64,000 nucleotides of DNA from Neofusicoccum parvum (Eukaryota > Ascomycota > Dothideomycetes > Botryosphaeriales > Botryosphaeriaceae). The stretch covers positions 1,488,001 through 1,552,000 of the forward strand of contig CP087215.1 in NCBI GenBank assembly GCA_020912385.1, written 5' to 3'. Shown in pieces: positions 12,006 through 21,393 of this stretch (within the stretch, counting starts at the first letter, position 1; the number at the start of each line of letters is the position of its first letter). The notes below the pieces were generated by a model, which was not told the DNA's origin, did not search any database, and saw only the letters and a list, made by a program, of their open reading frames with translations. Both the position numbers and the translations under genes were made by a program.

Positions 12006-12213
12006 GCTGTTCTCATCCCCACCGTCTTCATGCGTCATTCGTTGTGTTCACAAGGCAGCAAAAGGGTGTGTTGAAGAAAGCGAACATTTTACCTATCTCG
12101 TCTATCTCCGATCTACTTCCGCTCGGAAAACACTTTAATGATCCTTCCAGGCACTCACTTGCCTCATGAACATCCAACCCAGAACGTCCACAAGAAAATC
12201 AACAACACCGACC

Positions 12214-13290
12214 ATGGCTGCCGACGACCCCACGGAGCCACTCCTCTCCACCAGGCTTCGCAACAACAACGTCGAGCCCGTCCCCTCGACCCCCATACCC
12301 TTCCCAAAACGTGTCATCGACTTCGTCACCGTCTGGACCATCAAAACCATCGTTCGCACCTACACGACCTTCCTCAAGCTCCTCTCCCTCCTCCACCTCC
12401 GCCCGCGCCCCACCCTCACAAAGGTCTACCCTTGCGTCCCATCCGTCACCGCCCGCATCTTCCTGCCCCCAAGCCCGGACGCCCCTGCCCCCTCCGCGCT
12501 CCCCCTCCTCATCTCCATCCACGGCGGCGGCTTCGCGATCGGCGACGCGGTGCTGGACGACGGCGACGCGCTCGCCTACGCGCGCACGCACGGCATCGCC
12601 GTCGCCAGCATCGGGTACCGGCGGGGGCCGCGCGCGCGCTTCCCGGCGGCCGTCGACGACGTCGCCGCGCTGGTCGAGGCGCTCCTGGACGACGCGGCGC
12701 TCGCCGCCTTCGTCGACCGCGCCCGCGTCGCCATCTGCGGCTACTCGGCTGGCGGCAACCTCTGCCTGGCCGCGACGCAGCTGCGCGGGCTGCGCGCCCG
12801 CGTCCGTGCCGCCGTGGCCTTCTACCCCGTCGTCGACTTCTCGCTGAGGCACGAGGATAGGGTCGCCAGGGCGAGGGTCGCCGGCGTGCCGGCGGATGCG
12901 CCGAACCAAAGCTTTGGGTGGGTGAGGTGGGCGTATGTGAAGGAGGGGCAGGACTTGAGGGATCCGTTGATCAGTCCGATGTTTGCGTCGAGGGACCGGC
13001 TGCCGAGGAAGGTGTGTTTGATTGGGTGCGAGCACGATATGCTGTGCGATGAGGCGGAACGCATGGCGGAGAAGCTTGCGGCGGAGGACGGAGAGGGGGA
13101 GAGGAGGATAGAGGAAGGAGGGAATGCATGGAGGACGGCGAATGTCAGGTGGGAGAAGGTGCTGGGGCAGCCGCACGCATTCAACCAGATTGTGATTTTT
13201 GGAAAAAAGAAGAGGGAGTTAGCCAAGAGGAGGACGGAGCAGATGCATGCTGAAGTCGCGAAGTGGTTGTTTGAGGAAGTGTTCGTGTGA
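12214..13290 (+). CDS. HSL-family alpha/beta-hydrolase (esterase/lipase)
   Basis: Intronless. I choose ATG 12214 (358 aa) because its context ACCATGG is near-ideal; an in-frame ATG at 12166 would add 16 residues. It is a hormone-sensitive-lipase type hydrolase: the oxyanion motif HGGGF sits at residues 103-107 and the nucleophile Ser178 in GYSAGG. The remaining triad members are probably Asp275 (in GCEHD) and His321 (in GQPHAF). A hydrophobic N-terminal helix (about 35-62) could be a membrane anchor or lid. The reaction is hydrolysis of a carboxylic ester; the substrate is unknown. The 5' part is very GC-rich, while the last third is purine-rich. No operon-like partner. Confidence 0.9.
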   Translation: MAADDPTEPLLSTRLRNNNVEPVPSTPIPFPKRVIDFVTVWTIKTIVRTYTTFLKLLSLLHLRPRPTLTKVYPCVPSVTARIFLPPSPDAPAPSALPLLISIHGGGFAIGDAVLDDGDALAYARTHGIAVASIGYRRGPRARFPAAVDDVAALVEALLDDAALAAFVDRARVAICGYSAGGNLCLAATQLRGLRARVRAAVAFYPVVDFSLRHEDRVARARVAGVPADAPNQSFGWVRWAYVKEGQDLRDPLISPMFASRDRLPRKVCLIGCEHDMLCDEAERMAEKLAAEDGEGERRIEEGGNAWRTANVRWEKVLGQPHAFNQIVIFGKKKRELAKRRTEQMHAEVAKWLFEEVFV

Positions 13291-13915
13291 CGGACTGGTG
13301 TGACTAGCATTTACAGGGCTTACTTTGTAAGACGGAGGTTGGGAGTTTTTAAGATCGTTCAACATATATAGAGGCAGGTAAGAGACTATGTACATGTTCG
13401 GTTCTGAGGTTCCCCGTTATCTTTATGGGGAGAAGAAGGAGATGATGTTGGTGTTTTTGTGAGTTCCTCCCTACCCTTGGTGGTAAGTTCCGGTGAGCAC
13501 AGAACACAGTCACGTTGCAGAGAACTCTGGAAGATGAAGTAGACGTTATAGTCCGGGATCTCCAGAGGGTCCCAAGGCCTGATGAACTAGGATAAGTGTC
13601 AGGAGAAGCTAGCTGATTTCACCTACGGTATAAGCACCGAGCAACTGCATCCAGGAATATGTGAGCGAGAAAGCTCTGTGCACGGAGGCAAGGGAAACAA
13701 GCAGAAGGAAGCACGTAGTTTATCACGCACGAGGTTGAATGCATGACCTCAATGCCACACATTCCACACAGCTCCACCTTCAGACAAGCCAGGGAAACAG
13801 GATCCGGTCAGTTGACAATACAACATAACAAGAAAGAGAGAACTAAATTCAGTGATATCTATATGTTCTTCATCAAGTGGACATTACATTTTTGCGCTTC
13901 GTACCTAGCCAAGAC
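13291..13915. other. Intergenic, convergent 3' ends
   Basis: Between the esterase and L-galactonate dehydratase stops. No further feature seen. Confidence 0.5.
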
Positions 13916-15371
13916 TTAAATCTTCTCGCCCTCCAGGATGGGCCTGGCCTCTTCACTCTTCCACCAGCTAACGCCATCCTTACCAGGGAACTCGAACTTC
14001 TCCATGCTATCGGCCTTCATCTCGACACTGTAGCCGGGCGACACGGGAGTGACGTAGTAGCCGTTCTTGATCTCGCTAGGGTGTAGGAAGTGCTCATGCA
14101 GGTGGTCGACGTACTCCAGCACGCTGAGCTTGCCACTGACAGCGACGTAATCAATGGTGCTCAAGTGCTGGGTGTACTCGGGCAGACCGACGCCTCCAGA
14201 GTGCGGGACGATGGGGACGTTGAACTTCTTGGCCATCAGGAGCACTGCAAGCACCTCGTTGACACCGCCCATGCGGCAGGCGTCAATCTGGCAGATGTCA
14301 ATGGCACCCTGCTGCAACAGCTGCTTGAAGATGACGCGGTTCTGGCACATCTCGCCAGTGGCGACACCGATGCCGTACGGCTTGAGAGCCTCGCGGATGG
14401 CCTTATGGCCGAAGACATCGTCGGGCGATGTGGGCTCCTCGATGAACCATGGCTTGAAGTCGGCAAGCTTCTTCATGTACTCAATGGCCTCGGGGACCGA
14501 CCAGACCTGGTTGGCGTCAACCATGAGGATGTTGCCCTTGTCAAAGCCGATGACTTCGCGGGCAATGCCCAGGCGGGTGCGGTCTTCCTCGACAGAGGTG
14601 CCGACCTTGAGCTTGAAATGTTTGTATCCGGCCTTCAGTGTCTCCTCCAGCAGAGACTTCATCTTGTCCTTGCCATAGCCCAGCCATCCAGCGCTGGTGG
14701 TGTATGCGGGCACAGCACGGCTGGCCTCGGCATCCTTGAAGCGTTGCTCCTTGCCCTCCTGCGCATCTTTCAGGATCTGGATGGCCTCCTCGGGGGTGAG
14801 GGCGTCGGTGATGTAGCGGAAGTCGATGCAGCGGACGAACTCCTCGGGCGACATCTCGGAGACGATGCGCCAAACAGGCTTATTGAGGGTCTTGGCCCAC
14901 AGGTCCCAGATGGCGTTCACGACGGCGCCAAGGGCAAGGTGGATGACACCCTTCTCGGGGCCGATCCAGCGCAGCTGGCTGTCGGCGACCAGATATCTCC
15001 ATGTCTTGCCCCAGTCTTGGACGAGGCTCTCGAGAGACTTGCCCTTCACGCGCAGGGCGAGCTGGCTTATTGCCTGGCACACAATCTCGTTGCCGCGGCC
15101 GATCGTGAAGGTCTGAGGGTGTTAGCATGATTCTGACGTCAAGTCCAGGAGCAGGTGGATATACCATGCCGTGGCCCTCAAAGTCGCCGTCGGTGTGCAG
15201 GATGCAGTACGCGGCCGAGTAGTCGCCAGCAGCGTTCATGGCATCAGAGCCAGTCTTGTCGAGGGAGGTCTGGGGCGGGAGTCAGTGAGGTGCGCGTGAT
15301 GCGGGCCAGCGGCGGGGAGAGCGTACCGGGAAGCGCACATCGCGCGTGGTTGCGTGGGTGATAGTGACCAT
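13916..15371 (-). CDS. lgd1: L-galactonate dehydratase (enolase superfamily)
   Basis: Three exons: 15371-15327, 15269-15165 and 15112-13916. The introns are 57 and 52 nt. Spliced product 448 aa, matching fungal LGD1/GaaB (about 450 aa). The enzyme converts L-galactonate to 2-keto-3-deoxy-L-galactonate, step two of the fungal D-galacturonate (pectin) pathway, in the cytosol. Enolase-superfamily residues are present: the catalytic KxK pair Lys217/Lys219 (HFKLKVG), metal ligands Asp249 (MVDAN), Glu275 (FIEEP) and Glu304 (ATGEM), and His354 (VPHSGG). Nearly the whole chain follows the LGD1 pattern, including RWIGPEKGVIHLALGAVVNA and the C-terminal GVSWW. Fungal L-fuconate or L-rhamnonate dehydratases are alternatives but fit less well. 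The pathway partners (reductase, aldolase) are not in the window. Confidence 0.92.
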
Positions 15372-16328
15372 GGCGGCTGAGGGAGGTGCAGGAGAACGCG
15401 GTGAGCAGAGGAGGGAGGTGAGAGAGGCCAATGGCTGGGCGCAATGGCGGATATAAATGACTGGCATGGTTTATGGGCGCGCCGGAAGAATGCTGGACCC
15501 CACGATGCCCCTCGGTGCCCCTCGGCGGGGCTCTGCGCGGGCTGATAGGTGGGAAAACTTGGCATGGGGAAAGCCGGCGCGCCCCAGCGGACGCTGCGTG
15601 GCCTGCGCAGCCAGCCTGAGCAGCGCATGGAAGACGGGTGCCGGCGCACAGCTCGGGCAAGCGTTCTGCGACGAAATGCTTGACCGGCCGATCCGCTGCT
15701 GCTGCGCGAGCTTGTCGCTCCCCCACGCTGTCGATCCTGCCCGGGCCCTGCCGGCTGAATCAACGCGCCGGCGCCGGCACCTGGCCGGTCTCCGGGCTCA
15801 AGAGGGCAGTCTGCTGCTGGCCGGCAGCGCTGCCATTGGGCGCGGAGCCATCCACACATGCGGAGAAATAGGCATCGGGCCAGGCGCACGGCGGGCTGTT
15901 GCTCGAGGGACGGCCGTGGAGCTGCAGGGCAGAAAGACACCACCACGCGCCGGCTGCCCAAAGCGGCAAGGGCGAGCGTGCCGACGCGGCTGCAGCCCTG
16001 CGCGGCTGGACGGCGTGTCGCAGCTTGACGGCTGCGGTGGCACGCTGCGCCCGCCGTCGTGCGGGGCCTGGTTGTCCTGCGATTGCGGCCGCGTGTGGGC
16101 GTGGTGTTTTGCGCGGGCGCGGCAGGGGGCAGCCGTCGGCGCTTCTGGCGACACCTGGTGTCCGCCCAAGCAGCACGTCCGCCCGCCGCCACCGCTCTCC
16201 CACCCACGCAACCCACCCCGAAGGGCTCCCTCGCGCCTCCCGCCCTGTCGACGTCACGTCCTGCCATCCCCAGACCAGCCTTGTCGTCCCCGCCAGCTCG
16301 ACGCCGCGCCGACGGCCTGCCTTTGCCC
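15372..16328. other. Divergent promoter region (lgd1 / CUE1)
   Basis: 957 bp between two divergent starts, GC-rich. Long open frames here are compositional artefacts. No further feature identified. Confidence 0.5.
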
Positions 16329-16962
16329 ATGTCCGACGGCGGCAGCACCCTCAACATCCCGCAGCTGCTCGTCATCATCGTCGTCAGCTTCCTCATATTC
16401 CGCTGGTACAACTCGTCGTCTGCCGGTTCTGCCCAGCAACGCGCCCCCGCCGGCCGCAATGCCCAGCCGCGCGTGAACCCCGCTGCCGTCGAGCAGGTAT
16501 CGCAGATGTTCCCTCAGCTTAACCGCCGCGACATCATGTGGGACCTGTCGCGCAACGGCAACAATGTCGCTGCAACCACCGAGAGAGTTCTGGGCGGAAG
16601 GGGCCTGGAAGCGGTATGCCGCTCCGCCTGCTGTTGCCAGGAACTGCTGACCAACGCAAAGACTCCCAAAGCCGCCTCCGTCTTTCCAACCACCCATGCC
16701 CGCTGCCCCCGCCGCTCGCCCTGCCTTGAATCCGCAAACGACCCCGAAGCCCACCCACCCCGACCTGATAACGAGATATCAACTCGCAAACAAGATCCAG
16801 AGCGAGGAAGCCGCGCCGACAGAGGAGCCCCCCAAGAAGCCGTCGTGGTCGCAGAACAAGGCCGAACGCCAGCAGAACCTGCAGCGCCGCCGCGAGGAGA
16901 TGATCCTGGCTGCCCGGAGGAAGATTCTGGAGAAGGAGAAGGCCAAGTCGGCCCAGTCATAG
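16329..16962 (+). CDS. CUE1: Cue1-like ER membrane CUE-domain protein
   Basis: Two exons: 16329-16613 (95 codons) and 16672-16962. The 58-nt intron has a GTATGC donor and a GCTGACC branch point. Product 191 aa, near yeast Cue1 (203 aa). A single N-terminal membrane anchor (about residues 9-24, IPQLLVIIVVSFLIF) is followed by a CUE domain (about 47-90) with the MFP signature (QMFPQLNRRDI). A basic C-terminal helix (about 150-190, KAERQQNLQRRREEM) resembles the U7BR element of Cue1. In yeast, Cue1 tethers and activates the E2 Ubc7 at the ER for ER-associated degradation; the same role is inferred here from architecture. Confidence 0.85.
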
Positions 16963-17104
16963 CCACTTGTTTGTCGCTTCAGCCTTGTTGTCGAGGGGCA
17001 TGTCAAATATCAGTCGGGAGAAATACAGCCGTCTTCACATCATGAATATCGGGCCTTCGCATGCGTGAAAGGTACAAGTCTACACCTGCGCTCTCTTTTC
17101 CTCT

Positions 17105-17803
17105 CTAAAGGTTCTGAACTGGGCTCAAACCAGGCCGATGCGCGAAGAGGTCCAGCAGCGGCAGGAACAGCTTCGGCGCGTCGCTCTGTCCTGCGCTGCA
17201 TTTCTCGGCCCAGCCGCCTAGCTCTTCCCAGCTGATCCAAACCCACTTTTCACACTTCTCTGGCTCCAGAAGCTGAAGAAATATGTCAGTCGGCCATCAA
17301 GCAGCCTCCTGGGGACAACATACCTCAGGCTCGGTCTTCTCCCCACTTATCTTGGCGGTCATAAAAATTGTCACGTAGTGGGCGTCGTCATCGGTCATGA
17401 TGTTGTTGGTTGCGGTAAAGAAGCGCACATCGGAAGTCTCCAGGCCAGTCTCCTCGAGCGTCTCCCTTGCGGCACAAGCCTCAAAGGTCTCGCCAAACTC
17501 CAGGTGCCCGCCAGGAAGAGCCCATGTACCTAGTCAGAGTCAGCATGCAATACGTTGCGATCCAGATGGCGCCTCCGTGGCCGTTGAAATCAAAACGAGA
17601 ACAACGTTTCACTCGCTACACCCTTGCCCCCAAACGAATGCTTCAACCTCCAATGTGATTGACCAGCTGGCATTTGTCGGGCAGACGAAAAACATACCGG
17701 AGCCGTGACTGCCTTTGCGCTGGCCGATAATAAATTGGCCCTTGTCGTTGAGCACAAACGCTCCGACGCCGACACGGGGGTTCTTAGCAGCTGGAGGCGA
17801 CAT
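17105..17803 (-). CDS. Nudix hydrolase, NUDT15/MTH2-like
   Basis: Three exons: 17803-17698, 17529-17324 and 17272-17105. Intron 1 is 168 nt, intron 2 is 51 nt. Product 159 aa. The Nudix box spans residues 43-65 (G43, E49, R57-E58, E61-E62, G64), the Mg-binding helix that cleaves nucleoside diphosphates linked to another moiety. The start RVGVGAFV and the WALPGGHLEFGE block fit the NUDT15-like fungal group, whose members hydrolyse modified nucleoside triphosphates. The substrate here is inferred, not proved. No targeting signal; cytosolic. Intron 1 is three times the local norm and contains a MITE fragment. The gene is divergent from histidinol-phosphatase with a tRNA gene between them. Confidence 0.9.
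17632..17656 (-). mobile_element. MITE fragment inside Nudix intron 1
   Basis: The intron carries AACGAATGCTTCAACCTCC, the complement of the family core GAAGCATTCGT. A possible degraded second arm (GATCCAGATGG) is at about 17560-17570. This suggests that an inserted element explains the long intron. Confidence 0.5.
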
Positions 17804-18193
17804 TGTCGAGAGTTGTTGGCATGGACTCAACGCGAAGGGAGGTGATGGTGGTTAAATGTTCAGCGAGGCTGAGGTCCGGCTGTAAGCAGGAGGGCAGTGC
17901 ATTGTACGATGATGACTCATGGAATGGATCTGAAGATACGATAGCATATGCAGCTGGACTGAAAATTATGCACGCTGAAAACAAAGATCTCATGAGATTC
18001 ATCACCACTGAAATACTTGCGACCGTCCCCGATCTTGCAGGTGCAGGTAGTTTGCTGGGGCGGAGACGTGAGACTAACCGCATTGGGAAGTTCCGGACCG
18101 GAAGCCGATCCGACGTCGGCGAGGAATTTCAACCACCTCTGCAACCAGCTCCTTCAAGACACCGCAACAGCTCCTTCAAGACATTGCAACGGC

Positions 18194-18198
18194 AAAAA
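18194..18198 (-). terminator. Pol III terminator of tRNA-Arg(CCU)
   Basis: TTTTT on the minus strand, five bases past the discriminator base. Confidence 0.7.
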
Positions 18199-18203
18199 GA
18201 GTG

Positions 18204-18332
18204 CGACCAGCACGGGACTCGAACCCGCAACCCCACGCTCGTTCACCTAGGAGGCGTAAGCGCCGAATCGGCCGTTAGTGTGCGTACAGACGAACAGGTA
18301 ACGAATACTTACTACCATTGCGCCAACCGGCC
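18204..18332 (-). tRNA. tRNA-Arg(CCU) with a D-loop insertion and an 8-nt canonical intron
   Basis: Read on the minus strand from 18332: acceptor GGCCGGT pairs with GCTGGTC (18211-18205, with G-U pairs). T8 and G9 follow, then D-stem GCGC (18323-18320 side) and D-loop AATGGTA. Then comes a 49-nt insertion (18312-18264), and the second D-stem strand GCGC. The anticodon stem TACGC pairs with GCGTG, and the loop CTCCTA gives anticodon CCU. An 8-nt intron GGTGAACG (18247-18240) sits at the standard 37/38 site. Variable loop GGGTT, T-arm GCGGG-TTCGAGT-CCCGT and discriminator G complete the molecule. The A box (TGGCGCAATGG) and B box (GGTTCGAGTCC) are intact, and a TTTTT terminator follows. Without the insertion the fold is complete. 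The insertion starts GTAAGT and contains CACTAACG, so it resembles a spliceosomal intron but ends in CG, not AG. Whether it is removed is unknown. Confidence 0.85.
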
Positions 18333-18492
18333 ATTTCCGAGCGCTGATTTGGCGGGTTGCAGATACATACTCAATTTTGAACACCGCCAAGCCCTAGCCG
18401 ACGTCAGCAGCCACTCCATTCCTTCTTTTGCGCGTTATCGCGCACAGGACGCTCTAAACACAATCCCAGCAGACGGAAACCCAGACCGGACA

Positions 18493-19529
18493 ATGCCCTT
18501 CTCCCACCACAGCCACTCGGGCCAGTTCTGCGCCCATGCAAAGGGCACGCTCGAGGAGATGATCCAGGCGGCCATCGCCAAAGGATTCCACACGTTCGCG
18601 CTGACAGAGCACATCCCGCGCGGCGACGAGGATGCATACCCCGAGGAAGTTCGTAGGCCGACGCTCCTTCTGGCGGTGAGGCTGACACGGGCCAGACGAT
18701 GGGCGAGGCAGGACTCACGCAGCTGTTCGACGACTACTACGACGAGGCGGTGCGGCTGCGCGAGGCGTACCGGTCGCAGATCAAGATCCTCATCGGCATG
18801 GAGACGGAGTGGATACGGTCGCCGCAGTCGCTCAGGTGGATTGAGCGGCTGCAGCAGCAGTACCAGTTCGACCTGTTCATCGGCTCGGTGCACCACATGC
18901 ACACGGTCCCCATCGACTTCGACAAGGCCATGTACGACGAGGCGCGCCGGCGGGCCGGGGGCAGCGACGAACGGCTGTTCGAGGACTACTTCGACGCGCA
19001 GCTGGCGATGCTGCAGGCGCTGCGGCCGCCAATTGTCGGACACTTCGACCTGGTGCGGCTGCTGAGCGACGAGCCAAACCGGAAGCTCCGGCAGTGGGCA
19101 GGCGTCTGGCGCAGGATACAGCGCAATTTGGAATTCACAGCCGCTTACGGCGGCATGTTGGAATTGAACACGGCAGGGCTGCGCAAGGGCTTGATGGAGC
19201 CGTACCCGACCAGCGAAATCTGCGAGGTGCGTATCAGGCAGGATGTTCGCGCGGGCTGTTTCTGAACCATCACCGCGCCGGGGCAGGTCTTCGTGGGGCT
19301 CGGCGGGCGCTTCACGCTGTCGGACGACAGCCACCAGGTCGAGCACGTCGGCACCAACTACGCGCGGGTGCCCGCGTTCCTCGCGCGCGCCGGCATCCGC
19401 GAGCTCTTCTTCCTGCAGGCGGGCGACGCGGGCGCGGACACGGACGCGCGTTTCCCCGGCATCTCGCTGGGCCGCATGGACGCGGCAGAGCTCTCAGCTC
19501 AGCTCGCGAAGCACGACCAGGGCGCGTGA
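18493..19529 (+). CDS. HIS2: Histidinol-phosphatase (PHP family)
   Basis: Three exons: 18493-18648, 18696-19226 and 19287-19529. The introns are 47 nt (unusual donor GTTCGT, GGCTGAC branch point) and 60 nt (GTGCGT donor). Product 309 aa, close to fungal His2. The enzyme removes phosphate from L-histidinol phosphate, the penultimate pathway stage before histidinol dehydrogenase. PHP metal-site motifs appear in order: HxH at His6/His8 (SHHSHSG), TEH (38-40), GMETEW, GSVHHMH, GHFDLVRL and the final DDSHQVEHVG. There is no targeting signal, so cytosolic. ATG 18493 directly yields the HxH motif at the expected N-terminal place. The gene shares its upstream region with the divergent Nudix gene and a tRNA gene. 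Confidence 0.93.
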
Positions 19530-20583
19530 GGGCCGGGCTGCGGTTGGCGACGGGCGGCCGGGGGCAGGAGAGGCCGGGGGGCGGTGGAGGAGTGGCCGCG
19601 CAGGGCTTAGCTTCCGCGAGGAGGTCGCTGGAAGGGGCGAATGCACGGTGGGAGCTTGTCGGGCGGGCGAATGACACCGTCCCGGAAACAGAGGGGTGGC
19701 AGGCACGGCAAGGCCCGCAGCGCAGCCACGCGCACGGTAGGGGCAGTTCTGGCGGGATAGTGATTGGACCACCCAGGAATTGGACCAGGCGATGACCCGT
19801 ACCGCAGCGCTGGGTTGCCCGAGAGCGGGGTGCTGCGCCAGCTTGGCTCCAGACTGCTGAGCACGGCGTTGAGGTGTGATGGGCGCGCCGACGTGCGTGC
19901 CCCCCCGGCGCCTCCGCGCTGATAACGGCCGCGGCGCGCACGGCGGCGGGCGAGCCACGGCGGGCGCGCAGCAGCCAGCAGCCCGCAGCCCGCAGCCGGC
20001 CGCCAGCAGCGCAGCACGCCGCCGCTGCGAACGGGCACGGCACGTGGGCGCTGGGCGCTGGGCGATCGCGGCGCAGATCGCACGGCGGCGGGCGCGCGGT
20101 GGAGGGCTCGCCGGGCTGGCACTGCGCCGCCAGAGACCCGGCCGCCAAGGCGCACCGAGCGACGTCTCCAATTGCAGCCCGTGGCCGGTTACACAGAGTC
20201 CAGCGCGCCCGGTTTTCGCTCGTCTACCGCGCTTCAGCAAAAAGCACACGGCGACGAGCCCCCCACCGCCGCGCCGCGACTGAGCTGCGCTCCGCCCGCG
20301 CCCATTCGGCGCCCGGGGAAGGGGAGCAGCTTCCACCGCCGCCCGGGCCCAGCAGCCCGCGCCCAACGCCCATTCGGCAGCCACGCGAGCCGCGGGCACC
20401 AGAACTCACGACTCGCCCTCGAGATGGTACCATACCAGGTCGCGTCCTGACGTGATGCCATCGCACAGTGCCAGTGCACCGTGGCGCCCCCGTATATAAG
20501 AGCCTCCAGTCCCCGCCCAACCGCCGCATCCGGTACCTCGCCCTCTCCGCCCTCCACCCACCGCACCTCCCCCAGCAGCCACC
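19530..20583. other. GC-rich intergenic region
   Basis: Very GC-rich, giving long overlapping open frames on both strands (up to about 300 codons on the minus strand) with low-complexity Arg/Pro/Ala composition and no motif. I treat these as artefacts. The 3' end holds the FKBP promoter. Confidence 0.5.
20493..20500 (+). promoter_or_regulatory. TATA box of the FKBP gene
   Basis: TATATAAG lies 84 bp upstream of the ATG at 20584, with a pyrimidine-rich leader between. Confidence 0.5.
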
Positions 20584-21393
20584 ATGGCCGTCACCAAGCA
20601 GACCCTCACCCCCGGCAACGGCGTCGACCGGCCGCGCGCCGGCGACGACGTCACCATCGAGTACACCGGCTACCTCTTCGACGCCGCCGCCCCGGGCACC
20701 AAGGGCAAGAAGTGAGCGCGCCGGCCCTGCGTCAGCCCACCCAGCAAGGCTGAGAACTGACGCCACCGCGTGCACAAGGTTCGACTCGTCCATCGGCCGG
20801 GGCGACTTCAACGTCAAGATCGGAATTGGCCGCGTCATCAAGGGTCTGTCTCAGCTGCATCCTCTGCATCCTCTGCCCGGCGCGACGCTGACCCGCACCA
20901 GGCTGGGACGACGGCATCATCGGCGCGGACGGCCAAGAGGGCCTGTCGTTAGGCGAGAAGGCCACCCTGACCATCTCGAGGTATGTTCCTGGCCGCGCAA
21001 ACGCCCCATGACGCACCAGCTGACCGCGCTGCGCAGCGACTACGGCTACGGTGCCAAGTAAGCTTCTTCTCCCGCCTTCTCGAGGCCTTCCCTGTCCCCC
21101 TGTTCGAATCTAGGAACGCGCGCCGCCGGCTCCCAGGCCGATCCCGCGGCCCTTCTTGCGGCGCCCTGATGCCCCAAGCTTCCCCCGATCGTTGCAACCA
21201 GAGTGGCGGTGCTAACGGCCCATTGCTCCGTCTAGCGGCTTCCCCGGCCACATTCCGCCCAACGCCGATCTCGTCTTGTGCGTGCTCCCCACTCCTGTAC
21301 CCTCCTACGCGCTGCGTTTCGCCGCGAGCAATCTTGTGCTGACTCCTGCGCAGCGACGTCGAGCTCAAGGCCATCGGCAGCAAGCGTGCTTGA
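20584..21393 (+). CDS. FPR1: FKBP12-type peptidyl-prolyl isomerase
   Basis: Six exons: 20584-20711, 20779-20843, 20902-20980, 21037-21057, 21236-21277 and 21354-21393. The reading frame closes exactly over 375 nt, giving 124 aa. Five introns of 67, 58, 56, 178 and 76 nt interrupt this small gene, and exon 4 is only 21 nt. It is a single-domain cytosolic FKBP, the prolyl isomerase that binds FK506 and rapamycin. Family blocks are in order: VTIEYTGYLFD, FDSSIGRGDF, IGRVIKGWDDG, LGEKATLTIS, DYGYG, GFPGHIPPNADLVFDVEL. A short insertion after the WDDG block (GADGQEG) and a C-terminal extension (AIGSKRA) make it longer than the usual 108-112 aa. Donor 2 is the non-consensus GTCTGT. Start ACCATGG is ideal. 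Confidence 0.92.

Larger units (their letters stand above)
10552..12213. other. Intergenic with a tiny Cys-rich ORF and a MITE copy
   Basis: Gene-poor region between the divergent aldo/keto reductase and esterase genes. A 37-codon Cys-rich ORF (11542-11655) and MITE copy 2 (about 11894-12005) are listed separately. Other open frames show no conserved sequence. Confidence 0.5.
17804..18492. other. Divergent promoter region containing a tRNA gene
   Basis: Separates the Nudix and histidinol-phosphatase starts. It holds tRNA-Arg(CCU), listed separately. Long open frames crossing it have no conserved sequence. Confidence 0.5.

Noticed and set aside
14090..15130. 346-codon plus-strand frame
   Set aside because: Antisense shadow of L-galactonate dehydratase.
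15236..16459. 407-codon minus-strand frame
   Set aside because: GC-driven, overlaps lgd1 exon 1 and the CUE1 start, no conserved sequence.
19494..20399. 301-codon minus-strand frame
   Set aside because: Arg/Pro/Ala-biased translation of a GC-rich intergenic region.
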